A stretch of DNA of 64,000 bases from Streptomyces sp. CA-210063 (GCF_024612015.1 NZ_CP102512.1:2604001-2668000), one strand, 5' to 3'; positions 31,502 to 41,311 are shown, counted from the first letter of the stretch. Translations and numbers: made by a program. Notes: generated by a model not told the origin, from the letters alone.

Positions 31502-32983
31502 CTACCGCTTCGCCGACGCCCGCACCGGAGCCGACTCCCAGTCCGGGTGCCCCGGCATGGGCGGGGTCTTCACCTCATGCAGCCAGGCGTGGAAGAAGTC
31601 GCCCAGGTCGCGTCCGGCGATCCGGGAGGCGAGTTCCTGGAAGTCGGCGGTCGAGGCGACACCGTCCCGGTGGACGGCGACCCAGGTCCGCTGCAGCCGG
31701 GCGAAGGCGGGGCCGCCGATCTCCTCGCGCAGGGCGTACAGGAAGAGCGCGGCACCGTCGTAGACGTTCGCCCTGAAGATGCCGATCTTCTGGCCGGCCT
31801 CGGGCTTCCTGGGCGCCGCCGGCGGTCCCCCGGCGGCGCGCCAGCGGTCGGAGGCGCCGTAGGCGGCCTTCATGCGCGCCGCCAAGGACCTGCCGGCGGT
31901 CTCCTCGGCGTACAGGGCCTCGTACCAGGTGGCGTGTCCCTCGTTCAGCCACAGGTCGGACCAGGTGCGGGGGCTGACGCTGTTGCCGAACCACTGGTGG
32001 GCCAGCTCGTGCACCATGATCGACTCGACGTACCACTTGGGGTACTCGGTCCGTGTGAACAGTTCCCTCTCGAAGAGGGAGAGGGTCTGCGTCTCCAGCT
32101 CGAACCCGGTCTGCGCCTCGGCGATCAGCACGCCGTACGTCTCGAAGGGGTACCGGCCGACCTTGCCCTCCATCCACTCGATCTGGGCGGGGGTCTTCTT
32201 GAGCCACGGTTCGAGCTTCTCGCGGTCCTTGGCCGGGACCACGTCCCGTACGGGCAGGCCGTCGGGGCCGTCCCGGTGCAGCACGGCGGAGCGGCCGATG
32301 GAGACCTGGGCCAGCTCGGTGGCCATGGGGTGCTCGGTGCGGTACGTCCAGGTGGTGCCGCCCGGGGCGCGGGCCGTCCCGGCGGCGACGCCGTTGGAGA
32401 CGGCCGTGTAGCCGTCGGGCACGGTGACCCGGACGGTGAACATCGCCTTGTCGGAGGGGTGGTCGTTGCAGGGGAACACCACGTGCGCCGCGTCGGCCTG
32501 GTTGGCCATCGCGAGCCCGTCCGCGGTCCGCAGCCACCCGCCCTCCTCGTCCCCCGTGTACACGGGGCTGCTGGTGTGCCGCACGGTGATGCGTGTCCGG
32601 CTGTCCTCGGGGAGCGGTTCCCGGGGTGTGATCACCAGGTCCTCGCCCGCGCTCGTGAAGGCGGCGGGTGCCCCGTCGACCTCGACGGAACGCACTTTCC
32701 CGTGCGAGAAGTCAAGGTTGACCAGTTCCAGGCGGGAGGTGGTTCGCGCGTCGATCGTGGTGACGGCCGTGAGCGGCTGACGGTTGCTGCCGGGGTAGGT
32801 GAAGTCGAGGTCGTACGACCGCACGTCGTATCCCGGGTTGCCGAGGTGCGGGAAGAGCCGGTCGCCGATGCCGAGGGGCACGGCGGGTGAGGGGGCGCCG
32901 GCGGCGATCAGGCAGACGGAGACGGCGGAGGCGAGCAGCGCCGTCTGGACGCGGCGGCTCCTGGGGCGTGGGGTGAGCGGCAT
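31502..32983 (-). CDS. Exported M1-family metallopeptidase
   Basis: 493 residues. It has an Arg-rich N-terminus and a hydrophobic signal peptide (about 12-30). An N-terminal beta-sandwich and an M1 catalytic domain follow, with GFELETQTL in the GAMEN-like position (293-301), zinc ligands HELAH (325-329) and Glu348 in LNEGHATW. It is short for M1 because it lacks the large C-terminal HEAT domain, as in many secreted actinobacterial members. It should act as an extracellular aminopeptidase. It lies between hflX and rsh on the same strand. Confidence 0.93.
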   Translation of the reverse strand: MPLTPRPRSRRVQTALLASAVSVCLIAAGAPSPAVPLGIGDRLFPHLGNPGYDVRSYDLDFTYPGSNRQPLTAVTTIDARTTSRLELVNLDFSHGKVRSVEVDGAPAAFTSAGEDLVITPREPLPEDSRTRITVRHTSSPVYTGDEEGGWLRTADGLAMANQADAAHVVFPCNDHPSDKAMFTVRVTVPDGYTAVSNGVAAGTARAPGGTTWTYRTEHPMATELAQVSIGRSAVLHRDGPDGLPVRDVVPAKDREKLEPWLKKTPAQIEWMEGKVGRYPFETYGVLIAEAQTGFELETQTLSLFERELFTRTEYPKWYVESIMVHELAHQWFGNSVSPRTWSDLWLNEGHATWYEALYAEETAGRSLAARMKAAYGASDRWRAAGGPPAAPRKPEAGQKIGIFRANVYDGAALFLYALREEIGGPAFARLQRTWVAVHRDGVASTADFQELASRIAGRDLGDFFHAWLHEVKTPPMPGHPDWESAPVRASAKR

Positions 32984-33134
32984 GGACCACCGCTACCAGC
33001 GCGTCTCCGCTCCCCGGTGACGACGCGCGGCGATCCCACCCGAACGAGCGGCCCGCCGTCGGCCGAGCCGCCCCCACCCGCCGGGGCCGGTCTGCGCCCG
33101 CCCGCCGGCGCCGGTGCACGCCCGCCCGCCGGGA

Positions 33135-35285
33135 TCAGTGCGCGGCCGGCGCCTGGTGCTGGGCCCGGCCCACGTCGTAGACGCCCGGCACGTTCCGCAT
33201 GGCCCGCATCAGGGCCGGGAGGTGGGCGGCGTCCGGGAGTTGCAGCGTGTAGGTGTGCCGGACGCGCTGCTGGGTCGGCGGCTCGACGGTGGCGGAGACG
33301 ATGGCGACGCCCTCCAGGGCGATGGCCTCGGTGAGATCGGCGAGGAGGTGGGGCCGCTGGAAGGACTCGGCGACGAGGGTGACCCGGAACTCCGTGGTGT
33401 CGCCCCAGCGCACATCGATCTCCGCGCGCCCCAGGCCCTTCATGCGCGTCACGGCGGCGCATTCGACGCGGTGCACGGTCACCACTCCCCCGCGGACGGC
33501 GAATCCGGTGACCTCGTCGGGCGGTACGGGCGTACAGCAGCCGGCGAGGCGGACGCTCACCTCGGGCCGGCCGACGACGACCACGGCGTTCGCGGCGCCG
33601 GAGGTGGCGGCGGCCTCGTCGTGGGCGGGGCGGGGGGCCGGGGTCTCGTCCTTGCGTTCGCCGTCACGCTCCTCGTGCTCCTCGGCGGCGGGCGAGGGGT
33701 GGGTGGCGAGCCAGCGCTGGATGGCGATGCGCGCGCCGGGCGTGCGGGCGTGCTCCAGCCACTCTCTGGAGGGCTCGGAGGCGGGGTCCTGGCCCATGAG
33801 GAGCTGGACCGTGTCGCCGTCCTTCAGGACCGTGCTCAGCGTCGCCAGGCGGCCGTTGACGCGGGCGCCGATGCAGGCGTGCGCGTCCTCGCCGTACTGT
33901 GCGTACGCGGCGTCCACGCAGCTGGCGCCCTCGGGAAGGCCCAACGTGCCCCCGTCGGGCCGGAAGACGGTGATCTCGCGGTCCTGGGCGAGGTCCTCGC
34001 GCAGGGTCGACCAGAACATGTCCGCGTCCGGTGCCGCCTCCTGCCAGTCGAGGAGCCGGGAGAGCCAGCCGGGGCGGGTCGGGTCGACGCGCTCGCCCTC
34101 GCCGTCGGTCTGCTCCTCCGCGGGAGCGGCGTAGGGATTGCCCAGCGCGACGACGCCGGCCTCGGCGACCTTGTGCATCTGGTGCGTACGGATGAGGACT
34201 TCGGCGACCTGGCCGTCGCCGCGGGCGACGGCCGTGTGCAGCGACTGGTAGAGGTTGAACTTCGGTACGGCGATGAAGTCCTTGAACTCCGAGACCACGG
34301 GCGTGAGGCAGGTGTGCAGTTCGCCGAGGACCGCGTAGCAGTCGGCGTCCTCGTTGACGAGGACCAGGAGCCGGCCGAAGTCGGAGCCGCGCAGCTGTCC
34401 GCGTTTTCGGGAGACCCGGTGCACGGAGACGAAGTGCCGTGGCCTTATGAGGACTTCGGCCTGGATGCCGGCCTCGCGCAGGACGCCGCGCACCTCTTCG
34501 GAGATCTCGGCGAGCGGGTCGTTCTCCCGCGCGGCGTTGTCGACGATGAGTGCGCGTGTGTGCTCGTACTCCTCGGGGTGGAGGATCGCGAAGACGAGGT
34601 CCTCCAGCTCGGTCTTGAGCGCCTGGACGCCGAGCCGTTCGGCGAGCGGGATCAGCACGTCCCGGGTGACCTTGGCGATGCGTTCCTGCTTCTCGGGGCG
34701 CATCACGCCGAGGGTGCGCATGTTGTGCAGCCGGTCGGCGAGTTTGATCGACATCACGCGGACGTCGTTGCCGGTGGCGACGAGCATCTTGCGGAAGGTC
34801 TCGGGCTCGGCGGCGGCGCCGTAGTCGACCTTCTCCAACTTGGTGACGCCGTCGACGAGATAGCGCACCTCCTCGCCGAACTCCTCGCGCACCTGATCGA
34901 GGGTCACATCCGTGTCCTCGACGGTGTCATGGAGCAGAGAGGCCGTCAGCGTCGTTGTCTCGGCGCCGAGTTCGGCGAGGATCAGTGTCACGGCGAGCGG
35001 GTGTGTGATGTACGGCTCACCGCTCTTGCGCATCTGACCGCGGTGCGAGGACTCGGCGAGGACGTACGCCCGGCGCAGCGGGTCCAGGTCGGCGTCGGGA
35101 TGGTGGGCGCGGTGCGCGTCGGCGAGATGGCTGATCGCGTCGGGCAACCGGTCGCGGGTGGCCGGGCCCAGGAGTGCGGCGCGGCCCAGACGGCGCAGGT
35201 CGATACGGGGTCGGCCCTTCCTGCGGTTCGTTGTGGGCGGCGCAGGGGCGGGCGATACGGCGGGGTTCGTGGCCTCCGCGCTCAT
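33135..35285 (-). CDS. rshA: RelA/SpoT-homologue (p)ppGpp synthetase/hydrolase, divergent second copy (RshA-like)
   Basis: 716 residues. The N-terminal HD hydrolase domain keeps ITHPLAVTLIL, LLHDTVEDTDVT and DRLHNMRTL. The synthetase domain keeps KDFIAVPKFNLYQSLHTAV but departs from RelA elsewhere: the DxxAxRV region reads DFGRLLVLV, EIQIRT reads EVLIRT, and HWxYK is missing. TGS and Cys-containing (CCTPVPPDE) regions and a C-terminal ACT domain follow. Hydrolase function therefore looks intact and synthetase function doubtful. ATG at 35285 follows GGAGG; GTG at 35291 is an alternative. Position next to dapF and miaA fits S. coelicolor rshA as I recall it. Confidence 0.88.
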   Translation of the reverse strand: MSAEATNPAVSPAPAPPTTNRRKGRPRIDLRRLGRAALLGPATRDRLPDAISHLADAHRAHHPDADLDPLRRAYVLAESSHRGQMRKSGEPYITHPLAVTLILAELGAETTTLTASLLHDTVEDTDVTLDQVREEFGEEVRYLVDGVTKLEKVDYGAAAEPETFRKMLVATGNDVRVMSIKLADRLHNMRTLGVMRPEKQERIAKVTRDVLIPLAERLGVQALKTELEDLVFAILHPEEYEHTRALIVDNAARENDPLAEISEEVRGVLREAGIQAEVLIRPRHFVSVHRVSRKRGQLRGSDFGRLLVLVNEDADCYAVLGELHTCLTPVVSEFKDFIAVPKFNLYQSLHTAVARGDGQVAEVLIRTHQMHKVAEAGVVALGNPYAAPAEEQTDGEGERVDPTRPGWLSRLLDWQEAAPDADMFWSTLREDLAQDREITVFRPDGGTLGLPEGASCVDAAYAQYGEDAHACIGARVNGRLATLSTVLKDGDTVQLLMGQDPASEPSREWLEHARTPGARIAIQRWLATHPSPAAEEHEERDGERKDETPAPRPAHDEAAATSGAANAVVVVGRPEVSVRLAGCCTPVPPDEVTGFAVRGGVVTVHRVECAAVTRMKGLGRAEIDVRWGDTTEFRVTLVAESFQRPHLLADLTEAIALEGVAIVSATVEPPTQQRVRHTYTLQLPDAAHLPALMRAMRNVPGVYDVGRAQHQAPAAH

Positions 35286-35583
35286 GGGCACCTCCGGCTG
35301 CGTGGACCGGCGGACGGGTGCCCCATGGCGTGCGGCGGCTCAGGGGATCGTGTCGTTCCCCCGTCCGTGCCGGTGCTTGATGCTACCGAGCCCATCACGC
35401 CCGTCCGACCGCCTCTCGCCGAGCGTGAAACGGATCACCCATTCGAGCGATGGTTCCGACGTTTACGGTTTTGAGCCACTCCACCCGGGGCGCGCCATGG
35501 ATTCGTACGTCTGAACGCCACGTTGACTTGGATGCGTTCGGCGCACACGCTCCGGACGCCGCCATGTCAAGCCCTACCACACC
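35286..35583. other. Intergenic region rshA / dapF
   Basis: 298 bp. It is more AT-rich around 35455-35530 and probably carries the rshA promoter. I see no RNA gene, small ORF or strong hairpin. Confidence 0.5.
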
Positions 35584-36453
35584 TCAACGCGCCGCGTTTT
35601 CCAGCCACTTGGCGTCGATCTCGCCCTCGGCGACGATCACCGCGGGACCGGTCATCTCGATCTCGCCGTCCGGCCGTTCGGTGATGACGAGCGTTCCGCC
35701 GGGCACGTCGACGGTGTACGTCGCCGGGGTTCCCGTGACGGCCGGGTCGGCGCCGTCGCGGCGGGCGGCGGCCACGGCGACGGCGCACGCGCCGGTGCCG
35801 CAGGAGCGGGTCTCGCCGGAGCCGCGCTCGTGGACGCGCATCGCCACGTGGCGCGGGCCGCGGTCGACGACGAACTCGACGTTGACCCCGTCCGGGTAGG
35901 CGGAGGCCGGGCTGAAGGGCGGCGGCGCGTACAGATCGCCGGCGTCGGCGAGGTCGTCGACGAAGGCGACCGCGTGCGGGTTGCCCATGTTCACGTTGCG
36001 CGCGGGCCAGCTGCGCTCGCCGACGCTCACCGTGACGTCGCCTTCGGGCAGGCGCGCGCCGCCCATGCCGACCGTGATGTCGCCGTTCTTGGCGATGTGG
36101 ACGCTCTTCACGCCCCCGCGCGTGGCGATGGCGAGATCGCCTTCGGTGACCCGACCGGAGTGCTGGAGGTAGCGGGCGAACACCCGGACGCCGTTTCCGC
36201 ACATCTCGGCGATCGACCCGTCGCCGTTGCGGTAGTCCATGAACCACTCCGCCTCGGCCGCCAGCTCCTTGGCCTCGGGGTGCGCGGCGGACCGTACGAC
36301 GTGCAGCACGCCGTCGCCCCCGATGCCCGCGCGGCGGTCGCACAGGGCGGCGACGGTGGCCGGGGAGAGGTCGATGACGTTCTCGGGGTCCGGGACGATC
36401 ACGAAGTCGTTCTCGGTCCCGTGCCCCTTGAGGAAGGCGATCCGCGTGCTCAT
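35584..36453 (-). CDS. dapF: Diaminopimelate epimerase
   Basis: 289 residues. It converts LL- to meso-diaminopimelate for lysine synthesis (and in Streptomyces maintains the wall LL-DAP/meso balance). The two catalytic Cys are Cys85 in EMCGNGVR and Cys218 in RSCGTGACA. Other conserved parts are FLKGHGTENDF (7-17), NPHAVAFVDD (158-167) and FMDYRNGDGS. Length is normal. The ATG at 36453 is directly preceded by GAGGA, so spacing is tight. The next gene upstream on the same strand is a small membrane protein and then miaA. Confidence 0.96.
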   Translation of the reverse strand: MSTRIAFLKGHGTENDFVIVPDPENVIDLSPATVAALCDRRAGIGGDGVLHVVRSAAHPEAKELAAEAEWFMDYRNGDGSIAEMCGNGVRVFARYLQHSGRVTEGDLAIATRGGVKSVHIAKNGDITVGMGGARLPEGDVTVSVGERSWPARNVNMGNPHAVAFVDDLADAGDLYAPPPFSPASAYPDGVNVEFVVDRGPRHVAMRVHERGSGETRSCGTGACAVAVAAARRDGADPAVTGTPATYTVDVPGGTLVITERPDGEIEMTGPAVIVAEGEIDAKWLENAAR

Positions 36454-36501
36454 TCCTCGATCGTACGGCGTGGGTACGACAGCGCGTCCGAGGACCGGGC
36501 C

Positions 36502-37026
36502 TCAGCGGAGCCGGGCCACCCGCCACACGGCCAGGAAGGCGACCGCGGCGAGCACCAGGGCGTACGCGAGGACGAGCCGCCAGTCCGGACGGCGGCCGGA
36601 GCCCCGCTGGGGCAGGCCCGGCCAGGTGTAGCCGACCCGGCGGGCGGCCATCATGCCCCAGCCGGCGGCGGTGGCGCAGATCAGCAGACCGAGCATGGCG
36701 ACCACGGCGCCGCCGTCACCGAACTCGAAGGCGAGCGGGAAGGCGAACATCAGGGAGCCGACCGCGGCGAGGCCCACGATGGGCGCGAGCTGCCAGAGCC
36801 GCAGCCTGCGCTGGGGGCGCAGCTCGACCTCGACCTCCGGCCCGGACATCTCGTCCGGTTCCGGTCCGTCGTCGCTCACGCCACCGGGAGTCTGGTCGTC
36901 GGGCCCGTCCGGGCTCAGCGGATCGCCGTCGGGGTCCAGTGCGTACCCCTCGGTAACCAGCTGCTCCGCGTCCTCCGCGGTGCTGTGCTCCGCGCCTTGT
37001 GCGGTGTCGCGAGGGCCGGCCTCCAT
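36502..37026 (-). CDS. Small membrane protein of unknown function
   Basis: About 174 residues. The N-terminal 80 are acidic and Pro-rich (probably cytoplasmic, disordered). Three hydrophobic helices follow (IVGLAAVGSLMFAFPLAF, AVVAMLGLLICATAAGWG and LVLAYALVLAAVAFLAVW) and a short basic tail. I chose ATG at 37026 because GGGAGGG lies about 8 bases upstream; GTG at 37056 has no ribosome binding site. Similar proteins are conserved beside miaA/dapF in Streptomyces. The role is unknown. Confidence 0.75.
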   Translation of the reverse strand: MEAGPRDTAQGAEHSTAEDAEQLVTEGYALDPDGDPLSPDGPDDQTPGGVSDDGPEPDEMSGPEVEVELRPQRRLRLWQLAPIVGLAAVGSLMFAFPLAFEFGDGGAVVAMLGLLICATAAGWGMMAARRVGYTWPGLPQRGSGRRPDWRLVLAYALVLAAVAFLAVWRVARLR

Positions 37027-37134
37027 CGCCACGCGCCCTCCCAACTCGGACTCCACTTGGTCGATCGAAGCTCGATGATGGCACGCCCCCGGAGGCCGGG
37101 ATGACCGCCGGGGCGACCCGATGCCATGACGTGA

Positions 37135-38073
37135 TCAGGCTGTAACCGGTCGTTCGAGCAACGTCAGTGCGAGCTGCGGGAGTTCCGTCAGGTCGGCGAG
37201 ACCCCCCTTGAGCCAATGCACCCGCGGGTCGCGTCTGAACCATGAATCCTGGCGGCGCGCGAAGCGCTTGGTGGCACGTACCGTCTCGGCGCGCGCCTCG
37301 TCCATGGTGCACTGCCCGGCGAGCGCGGCGAGGACCTGCTGGTAGCCGAGCGCACGCGACGCCGTACGCCCCTCGCGCAACCCTTGCGCCTCGAGTGCGC
37401 GCACTTCGTCGACGAGTCCGGCGTCCCACATGCGGTCGACGCGGCGGGTGATGCGCTCGTCGAGTTCGGGGCGCGCCACGTCGACGCCGATCTGGACGGT
37501 GTCGTAGATCGAGTCATGGCCCGGCAGGTTCGCCGTGAACGGCTTTCCGGTGATCTCGATCACTTCGAGGGCGCGGACGATACGGCGGCCGTTGCTGGGC
37601 AGGATCGCGATCCCGGCCTCGGGGTCGGCGGCGGCGAGCCGGGCGTGCAGCGCGCCGGAGCCGCGCAGGATCAGCTCCTCCTCCAGGCGGGCGCGGACGT
37701 CGGGGTCGGTGCCGGGGAACTCGAGGTTGTCGACGGCCCCGCGGACGTACAGCCCGGAGCCGCCCACCAGGATCGGCCAGCGGCCCTCGGCGAGCAGGGC
37801 GTCGATGCGCGCGCGGGCGAGCCGCTGGTACTCGGCGACGCTGGCGGTGACCGTGACGTCCCAGATGTCCAGCAGGTGGTGCGGGACTCCGTCGCGCTCC
37901 CGGGGGGTCAGCTTGGCGGTGCCGATGTCCATCCCCCGGTAGAGCTGCATGGAATCGGCGTTGACGACCTCGCCGCCGAGGCGCTGGGCCAGAAAGACAC
38001 CCAGATCGGACTTTCCGGCCGCGGTCGGTCCGACGACGGCGATGACCCGCGGAGGGGGAACTGCGCTACTCAC
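37135..38073 (-). CDS. miaA: tRNA dimethylallyltransferase
   Basis: 312 residues. It prenylates A37 of tRNAs that read U-starting codons. Features are the P-loop GPTAAGKS (15-22), NADSMQLYRGMDIGTAK, the Gly-rich VGGSGLYVRG, and RALGYQQVLA near the C-terminus. The GTG start at 38073 follows GGGG. The product is the substrate of MiaB, whose gene lies 1.7 kb further right. It is divergent from the small acidic protein and antitoxin genes. Confidence 0.96.
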   Translation of the reverse strand: MSSAVPPPRVIAVVGPTAAGKSDLGVFLAQRLGGEVVNADSMQLYRGMDIGTAKLTPRERDGVPHHLLDIWDVTVTASVAEYQRLARARIDALLAEGRWPILVGGSGLYVRGAVDNLEFPGTDPDVRARLEEELILRGSGALHARLAAADPEAGIAILPSNGRRIVRALEVIEITGKPFTANLPGHDSIYDTVQIGVDVARPELDERITRRVDRMWDAGLVDEVRALEAQGLREGRTASRALGYQQVLAALAGQCTMDEARAETVRATKRFARRQDSWFRRDPRVHWLKGGLADLTELPQLALTLLERPVTA

Positions 38074-38254
38074 CGCCCCAGTCTCGCAAATGTCGGGGCC
38101 TCTTCTCGAACGAGCTACGTGACGCGAGGGGGCCGGGGTCGTTGCGTGTTGCGAGTTCGAAGCGCCGGATTCGAGTACCGGCGACCCGGGTGACGCAATG
38201 GGACGCTCCGGGAGAGCGCGGGAATTAACCCGCATGATTAGCATTGAGGTTGAT

Positions 38255-38530
38255 ATGGGCGTTTTTTCACTGTTCCGTCGCAAGGCGAAGGACGCGGACG
38301 AGGCCGCCGTGACGGTGTCCGCGCCGGCCGCCGAGACCGAGGCTGAGGAGTCGGACGAGGCGAAAGGATCGACGGAGGCCGACCGGCCCGAAGCCGCGGC
38401 CGACCACGAGGCCGAGTCGCCCGAGCCTGCGGCGGAGGGTGTCGACGAGGCAGACGACGTGGAGATCCCGAAGCAGCAGACCGCCGAGAAGGCGGCCGAC
38501 AACGAGGCCAGTGAAGGCGCCCGCAAGTAA
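38255..38530 (+). CDS. Small acidic protein
   Basis: 91 residues. A short basic/hydrophobic head (MGVFSLFRRKAK) is followed by a very acidic Ala/Glu/Asp-rich region and a conserved end (DVEIPKQQ ... EGARK). It is found next to the Rv0909-type antitoxin in Streptomyces and is sometimes labelled gliding motility protein without good reason. ATG at 38255 follows GAGG with 5-base spacing; the in-frame ATG at 38234 lacks one. It lies 23 bp upstream of the antitoxin gene. Confidence 0.75.
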   Translation: MGVFSLFRRKAKDADEAAVTVSAPAAETEAEESDEAKGSTEADRPEAAADHEAESPEPAAEGVDEADDVEIPKQQTAEKAADNEASEGARK

Positions 38531-38553
38531 CCGACCGCGCGGGAAGGTGAACC

Positions 38554-38856
38554 ATGGGTCTGCTGGATAACGTGAAATCCAAACTCTCCCCGGCCAAGGA
38601 CAAGGTCTCGCACCTCGCGCAGAAGCATGAGGGCAAGATCCAGCACGGTCTCGACAAGGCCGCGCAGACGGTCGACAAGACGACCAAGGGCAAGTACAGC
38701 GACAAGATCCAGTCGGGCACGGGCAAGGCGAAGCACGCCATGGACCGACTCGCGCACAAGGAGGACGACGGCGGCATCACGCCCCCGCACACGGGTGGCG
38801 GCCCCACGCGTCAGCCTCCGGGCGGTGACTCCACGCCGCCGCCTCCCGCTTCCTGA
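38554..38856 (+). CDS. Rv0909/MT0933-family antitoxin-like protein
   Basis: 100 residues. The N-terminus MGLLDNVKSKLSPAKDK, the amphipathic repeats (KISDGLDKA-like HGLDKAAQTVDK, KYSDKIQ) and a Pro/Gly-rich tail are those of the MT0933 antitoxin family. In Mycobacterium the partner toxin is Rv0910. No Rv0910-like toxin gene is adjacent here, as is usual in Streptomyces, so toxin-antitoxin function is doubtful. The ATG follows GGAAGGTG. A strong hairpin follows. Confidence 0.85.
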   Translation: MGLLDNVKSKLSPAKDKVSHLAQKHEGKIQHGLDKAAQTVDKTTKGKYSDKIQSGTGKAKHAMDRLAHKEDDGGITPPHTGGGPTRQPPGGDSTPPPPAS

Positions 38857-38868
38857 ACACCTGCACAT

Positions 38869-38912
38869 CGGCGGACGGCCGCGGAGCCACAACGGCTCCC
38901 GGCCGTCCGCCG
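38869..38912. terminator. Hairpin terminator, antitoxin / extradiol-like gene
   Basis: Arms of about 19-20 bp (38869-38888 and 38894-38912) with one bulged base and a 5-nt loop, between convergent genes. Confidence 0.85.
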
Positions 38913-38947
38913 TGTCCGACCGTCGTGTCCCACCCGCCGAGTTCGGT

Positions 38948-39658
38948 CTACGACCAGGCGGCCACCAGATAGCCCACTCCGTACGGCGCGTCGTCGTACA
39001 GCAAGCCGCCGCCCAGGCCGGCGTCCTCGGCGGCGCCCGCCAGGATCTGCCAGGGGGCGCGGCCGGAGGCCTGCAGCTCGCGTGCGAGCCCGGGGTCCAG
39101 CGCCTTCAGGGCGGCGATGTCCGCGGTGGCGAGAGCGCGCGCGATCTCCGCGTCGAAGCCGGCCGCGCGGTCGTCCAGATACCCCGGGGCCTTGAGCGTG
39201 CGGCACGCGCTGCCGTCGCCCATCACCAGCAGGGCCACCCGCGCGGCCGACGCGGCGATGTCCCGTCCGATGTGGACACACCGCTCGACGGCGAGCGGTT
39301 CCTCCACGCCGAGCCCTTCCACGGGGGCGTCGGCCCAGTCGCTGCGGTCGAGCAGCCAGGCGGCGACGGCGAGGGAGGCGGGCAGCCGGGGTTCCGGGGG
39401 CACCGTGCCGCCGCCGCACCCCAAGCGGACGTCGAGGTCCACGCCGAAGCCCCGGAAGGAGCCGCGCGAGCCCTCCGGGTACGGTCCACCGTGTTCGGCG
39501 GCGCCCACGACCACCAGCCGGTCGGGCCGAGCGGCGGCGAGCACCCCGAGCGCGTCCGCGCACGCGTCACGAGCCGTGTCCAGCTCGGGCGCCGCGCCCG
39601 CGGCGACCTCGGGCACGAGCAACGGCGGGCAAGGGCATACGGCAGCGGCTACGAGCAT
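38948..39658 (-). CDS. Class III extradiol dioxygenase subunit B-like protein
   Basis: 236 residues from ATG 39658; GTG 39676 is an alternative, and neither has a clear ribosome binding site. The N-terminus MLVAAAVCPCPPLLVPEVA with CPCPPLL replaces the usual metal-binding His in this branch. GAAEHGG (second ligand region) and LLVMGDGSA follow. It resembles the LigB/MEMO fold proteins that neighbour miaB and miaA in Streptomyces. No substrate is known and the metal site looks degenerate. Confidence 0.8.
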   Translation of the reverse strand: MLVAAAVCPCPPLLVPEVAAGAAPELDTARDACADALGVLAAARPDRLVVVGAAEHGGPYPEGSRGSFRGFGVDLDVRLGCGGGTVPPEPRLPASLAVAAWLLDRSDWADAPVEGLGVEEPLAVERCVHIGRDIAASAARVALLVMGDGSACRTLKAPGYLDDRAAGFDAEIARALATADIAALKALDPGLARELQASGRAPWQILAGAAEDAGLGGGLLYDDAPYGVGYLVAAWS

Positions 39659-39696
39659 GAGGCGCAGGGTAACCACTGCGGCTGAGGGGTGACGGC

Positions 39697-39760
39697 CGCG
39701 CCCCGTCAGGGGCGCGGGGAACTACGCGAACAACCGCCACGCACCCGCAGCCCGCGAACC
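39697..39760. repeat. Dispersed Streptomyces intergenic repeat
   Basis: A hairpin CGCGCCCC-GTCA-GGGGCGCG (39697-39716) is followed by GGGAACTACGCGAAC and CGCACCCGCAGCC. I recognise this as a family of short repeats found many times between Streptomyces genes. Here it lies downstream of leftward miaB and could act as its terminator. Confidence 0.75.
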
Positions 39761-39784
39761 ACAGAGCCGACCGAGCTCGACCCG

Positions 39785-41311
39785 CTAGTGCCCGGCGCCG
39801 CAGCCACCCGTCGTCGCCACCGGCAACGGCTCCGGTACCCCGATCTTCGGCAGCCCGAGCAGCACCCCGCTCGACTTCTCCGCAGGCGCGGCGTTCCGCT
39901 TCTCCCAGGCGTCACCCGCGCGCGTGCGGCGCACGTCCAGGACGGCGCCCTCGGCGAGGAGGTGGTGCGGGGCGGCGTACGTGATCTCGACGGTCACGAC
40001 GTCGCCGGGGCGGACTTCCTGGTCGGGCTTGGTGAAGTGGACCAGGCGGTTGTCGGGGGCGCGGCCGGAGAGGCGGTGGGTGGCGCCGTCCTTGCGGCCC
40101 TCGCCCTCGGCGACCATCAGCTCCAGGGTGCGGCCGACCTGCTTCTTGTTCTCCTCCCAGGAGATCTCCTCCTGGAGGGCCACGAGGCGCTCGTAGCGGG
40201 CCTGGACGACCTGCTTGGGGATCTGGTTCTCCATGGTGGCCGCCGGGGTTCCGGGGCGCTTGGAGTACTGGAAGGTGAAGGCCTGGGTGAAGCGGGCCTC
40301 GCGGACCACGTGCATCGTCTGCTCGAAGTCCTCCTCGGTCTCGCCGGGGAAGCCCACGATGATGTCGGTGGTGATGGCCGCGTGCGGGATGGAGGCGCGG
40401 ACCTTCTCGATGATCCCCAGGTAGCGCTCCTGGCGGTAGGAGCGGCGCATGGCCTTCAGGACGGTGTCCGAGCCGGACTGGAGCGGCATGTGCAGCTGCG
40501 GCATCACGTTCGGCGTCTCGGCCATCGCCGCGATCACGTCGTCGGTGAAGTCGCGGGGGTGGGGAGACGTGAAGCGGACGCGCTCCAGCCCCTCGATCCT
40601 TCCGCAGGCCCGCAGCAGCTTGCTGAACGCCTCGCGGTCGCCGATGTCGCTGCCGTACGCGTTCACGTTCTGGCCGAGCAGGGTGATCTCGGAGACGCCC
40701 TCGCCGACCAGGGCCTCGATCTCGGCGAGGATGTCGCCGGTGCGGCGGTCCTTCTCCTTGCCGCGCAGGGCCGGGACGATGCAGAACGTGCACGTGTTGT
40801 TGCAGCCGACGGAGATCGAGACCCAGGCGGCGTAGGCGCTCTCGCGGCGGGTCGGCAGCGTGGAGGGGAAGGCCTCGAGGGATTCGGCGATCTCGACCTG
40901 GGCCTCGTCCTGGACGCGGGCGCGCTCCAGCAGGACGGGCAGCTTGCCGATGTTGTGCGTGCCGAAGACGACGTCCACCCACGGCGCCTTCTTGACGATG
41001 GTGTCCTGGTCCTTCTGGGCCAGACAGCCGCCGACGGCGATCTGCATGCCGGGGCGGGCGGTCTTCATCGGGGCGAGGCGGCCGAGGTTGCCGTAGAGGC
41101 GGTTGTCGGCGTTCTCCCGTACGGCGCAGGTGTTGAAGACGACGACGTCGGCGTTGCCCTCGCCGGCGTCCTCGGGTGCGCGCACGTACCCGGCCTCCTC
41201 CAGGAGACCGGACAGGCGTTCGGAGTCGTGGACGTTCATCTGACATCCATAAGTGCGTACTTCGTATGTCTTGACGCCCACTGCCTGACTCCGGTCGCTG
41301 CTGTTGGTCAC
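39785..41311 (-). CDS. miaB: tRNA-2-methylthio-N6-dimethylallyladenosine synthase
   Basis: 508 residues, radical-SAM methylthiotransferase. The N-terminal MTTase domain has cluster Cys23 (YGCQMN), Cys62 (NTCAV) and Cys96 (GGCLAQ). The radical-SAM Cys170/174/177 lie in [10 protein letters not shown], and a TRAM domain follows near 410-470. It adds a methylthio group to the i6A37 made by MiaA. The GTG start at 41311 has only a weak ribosome binding site. There is a Gly/Pro-rich C-terminal extension. Confidence 0.96.
   Translation of the reverse strand: MTNSSDRSQAVGVKTYEVRTYGCQMNVHDSERLSGLLEEAGYVRAPEDAGEGNADVVVFNTCAVRENADNRLYGNLGRLAPMKTARPGMQIAVGGCLAQKDQDTIVKKAPWVDVVFGTHNIGKLPVLLERARVQDEAQVEIAESLEAFPSTLPTRRESAYAAWVSISVGCNNTCTFCIVPALRGKEKDRRTGDILAEIEALVGEGVSEITLLGQNVNAYGSDIGDREAFSKLLRACGRIEGLERVRFTSPHPRDFTDDVIAAMAETPNVMPQLHMPLQSGSDTVLKAMRRSYRQERYLGIIEKVRASIPHAAITTDIIVGFPGETEEDFEQTMHVVREARFTQAFTFQYSKRPGTPAATMENQIPKQVVQARYERLVALQEEISWEENKKQVGRTLELMVAEGEGRKDGATHRLSGRAPDNRLVHFTKPDQEVRPGDVVTVEITYAAPHHLLAEGAVLDVRRTRAGDAWEKRNAAPAEKSSGVLLGLPKIGVPEPLPVATTGGCGAGH

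Noticed and set aside
38554..38856. Toxin-antitoxin module at the antitoxin gene
   Set aside because: The upstream small acidic protein does not look like a toxin and no Rv0910-like gene is adjacent.
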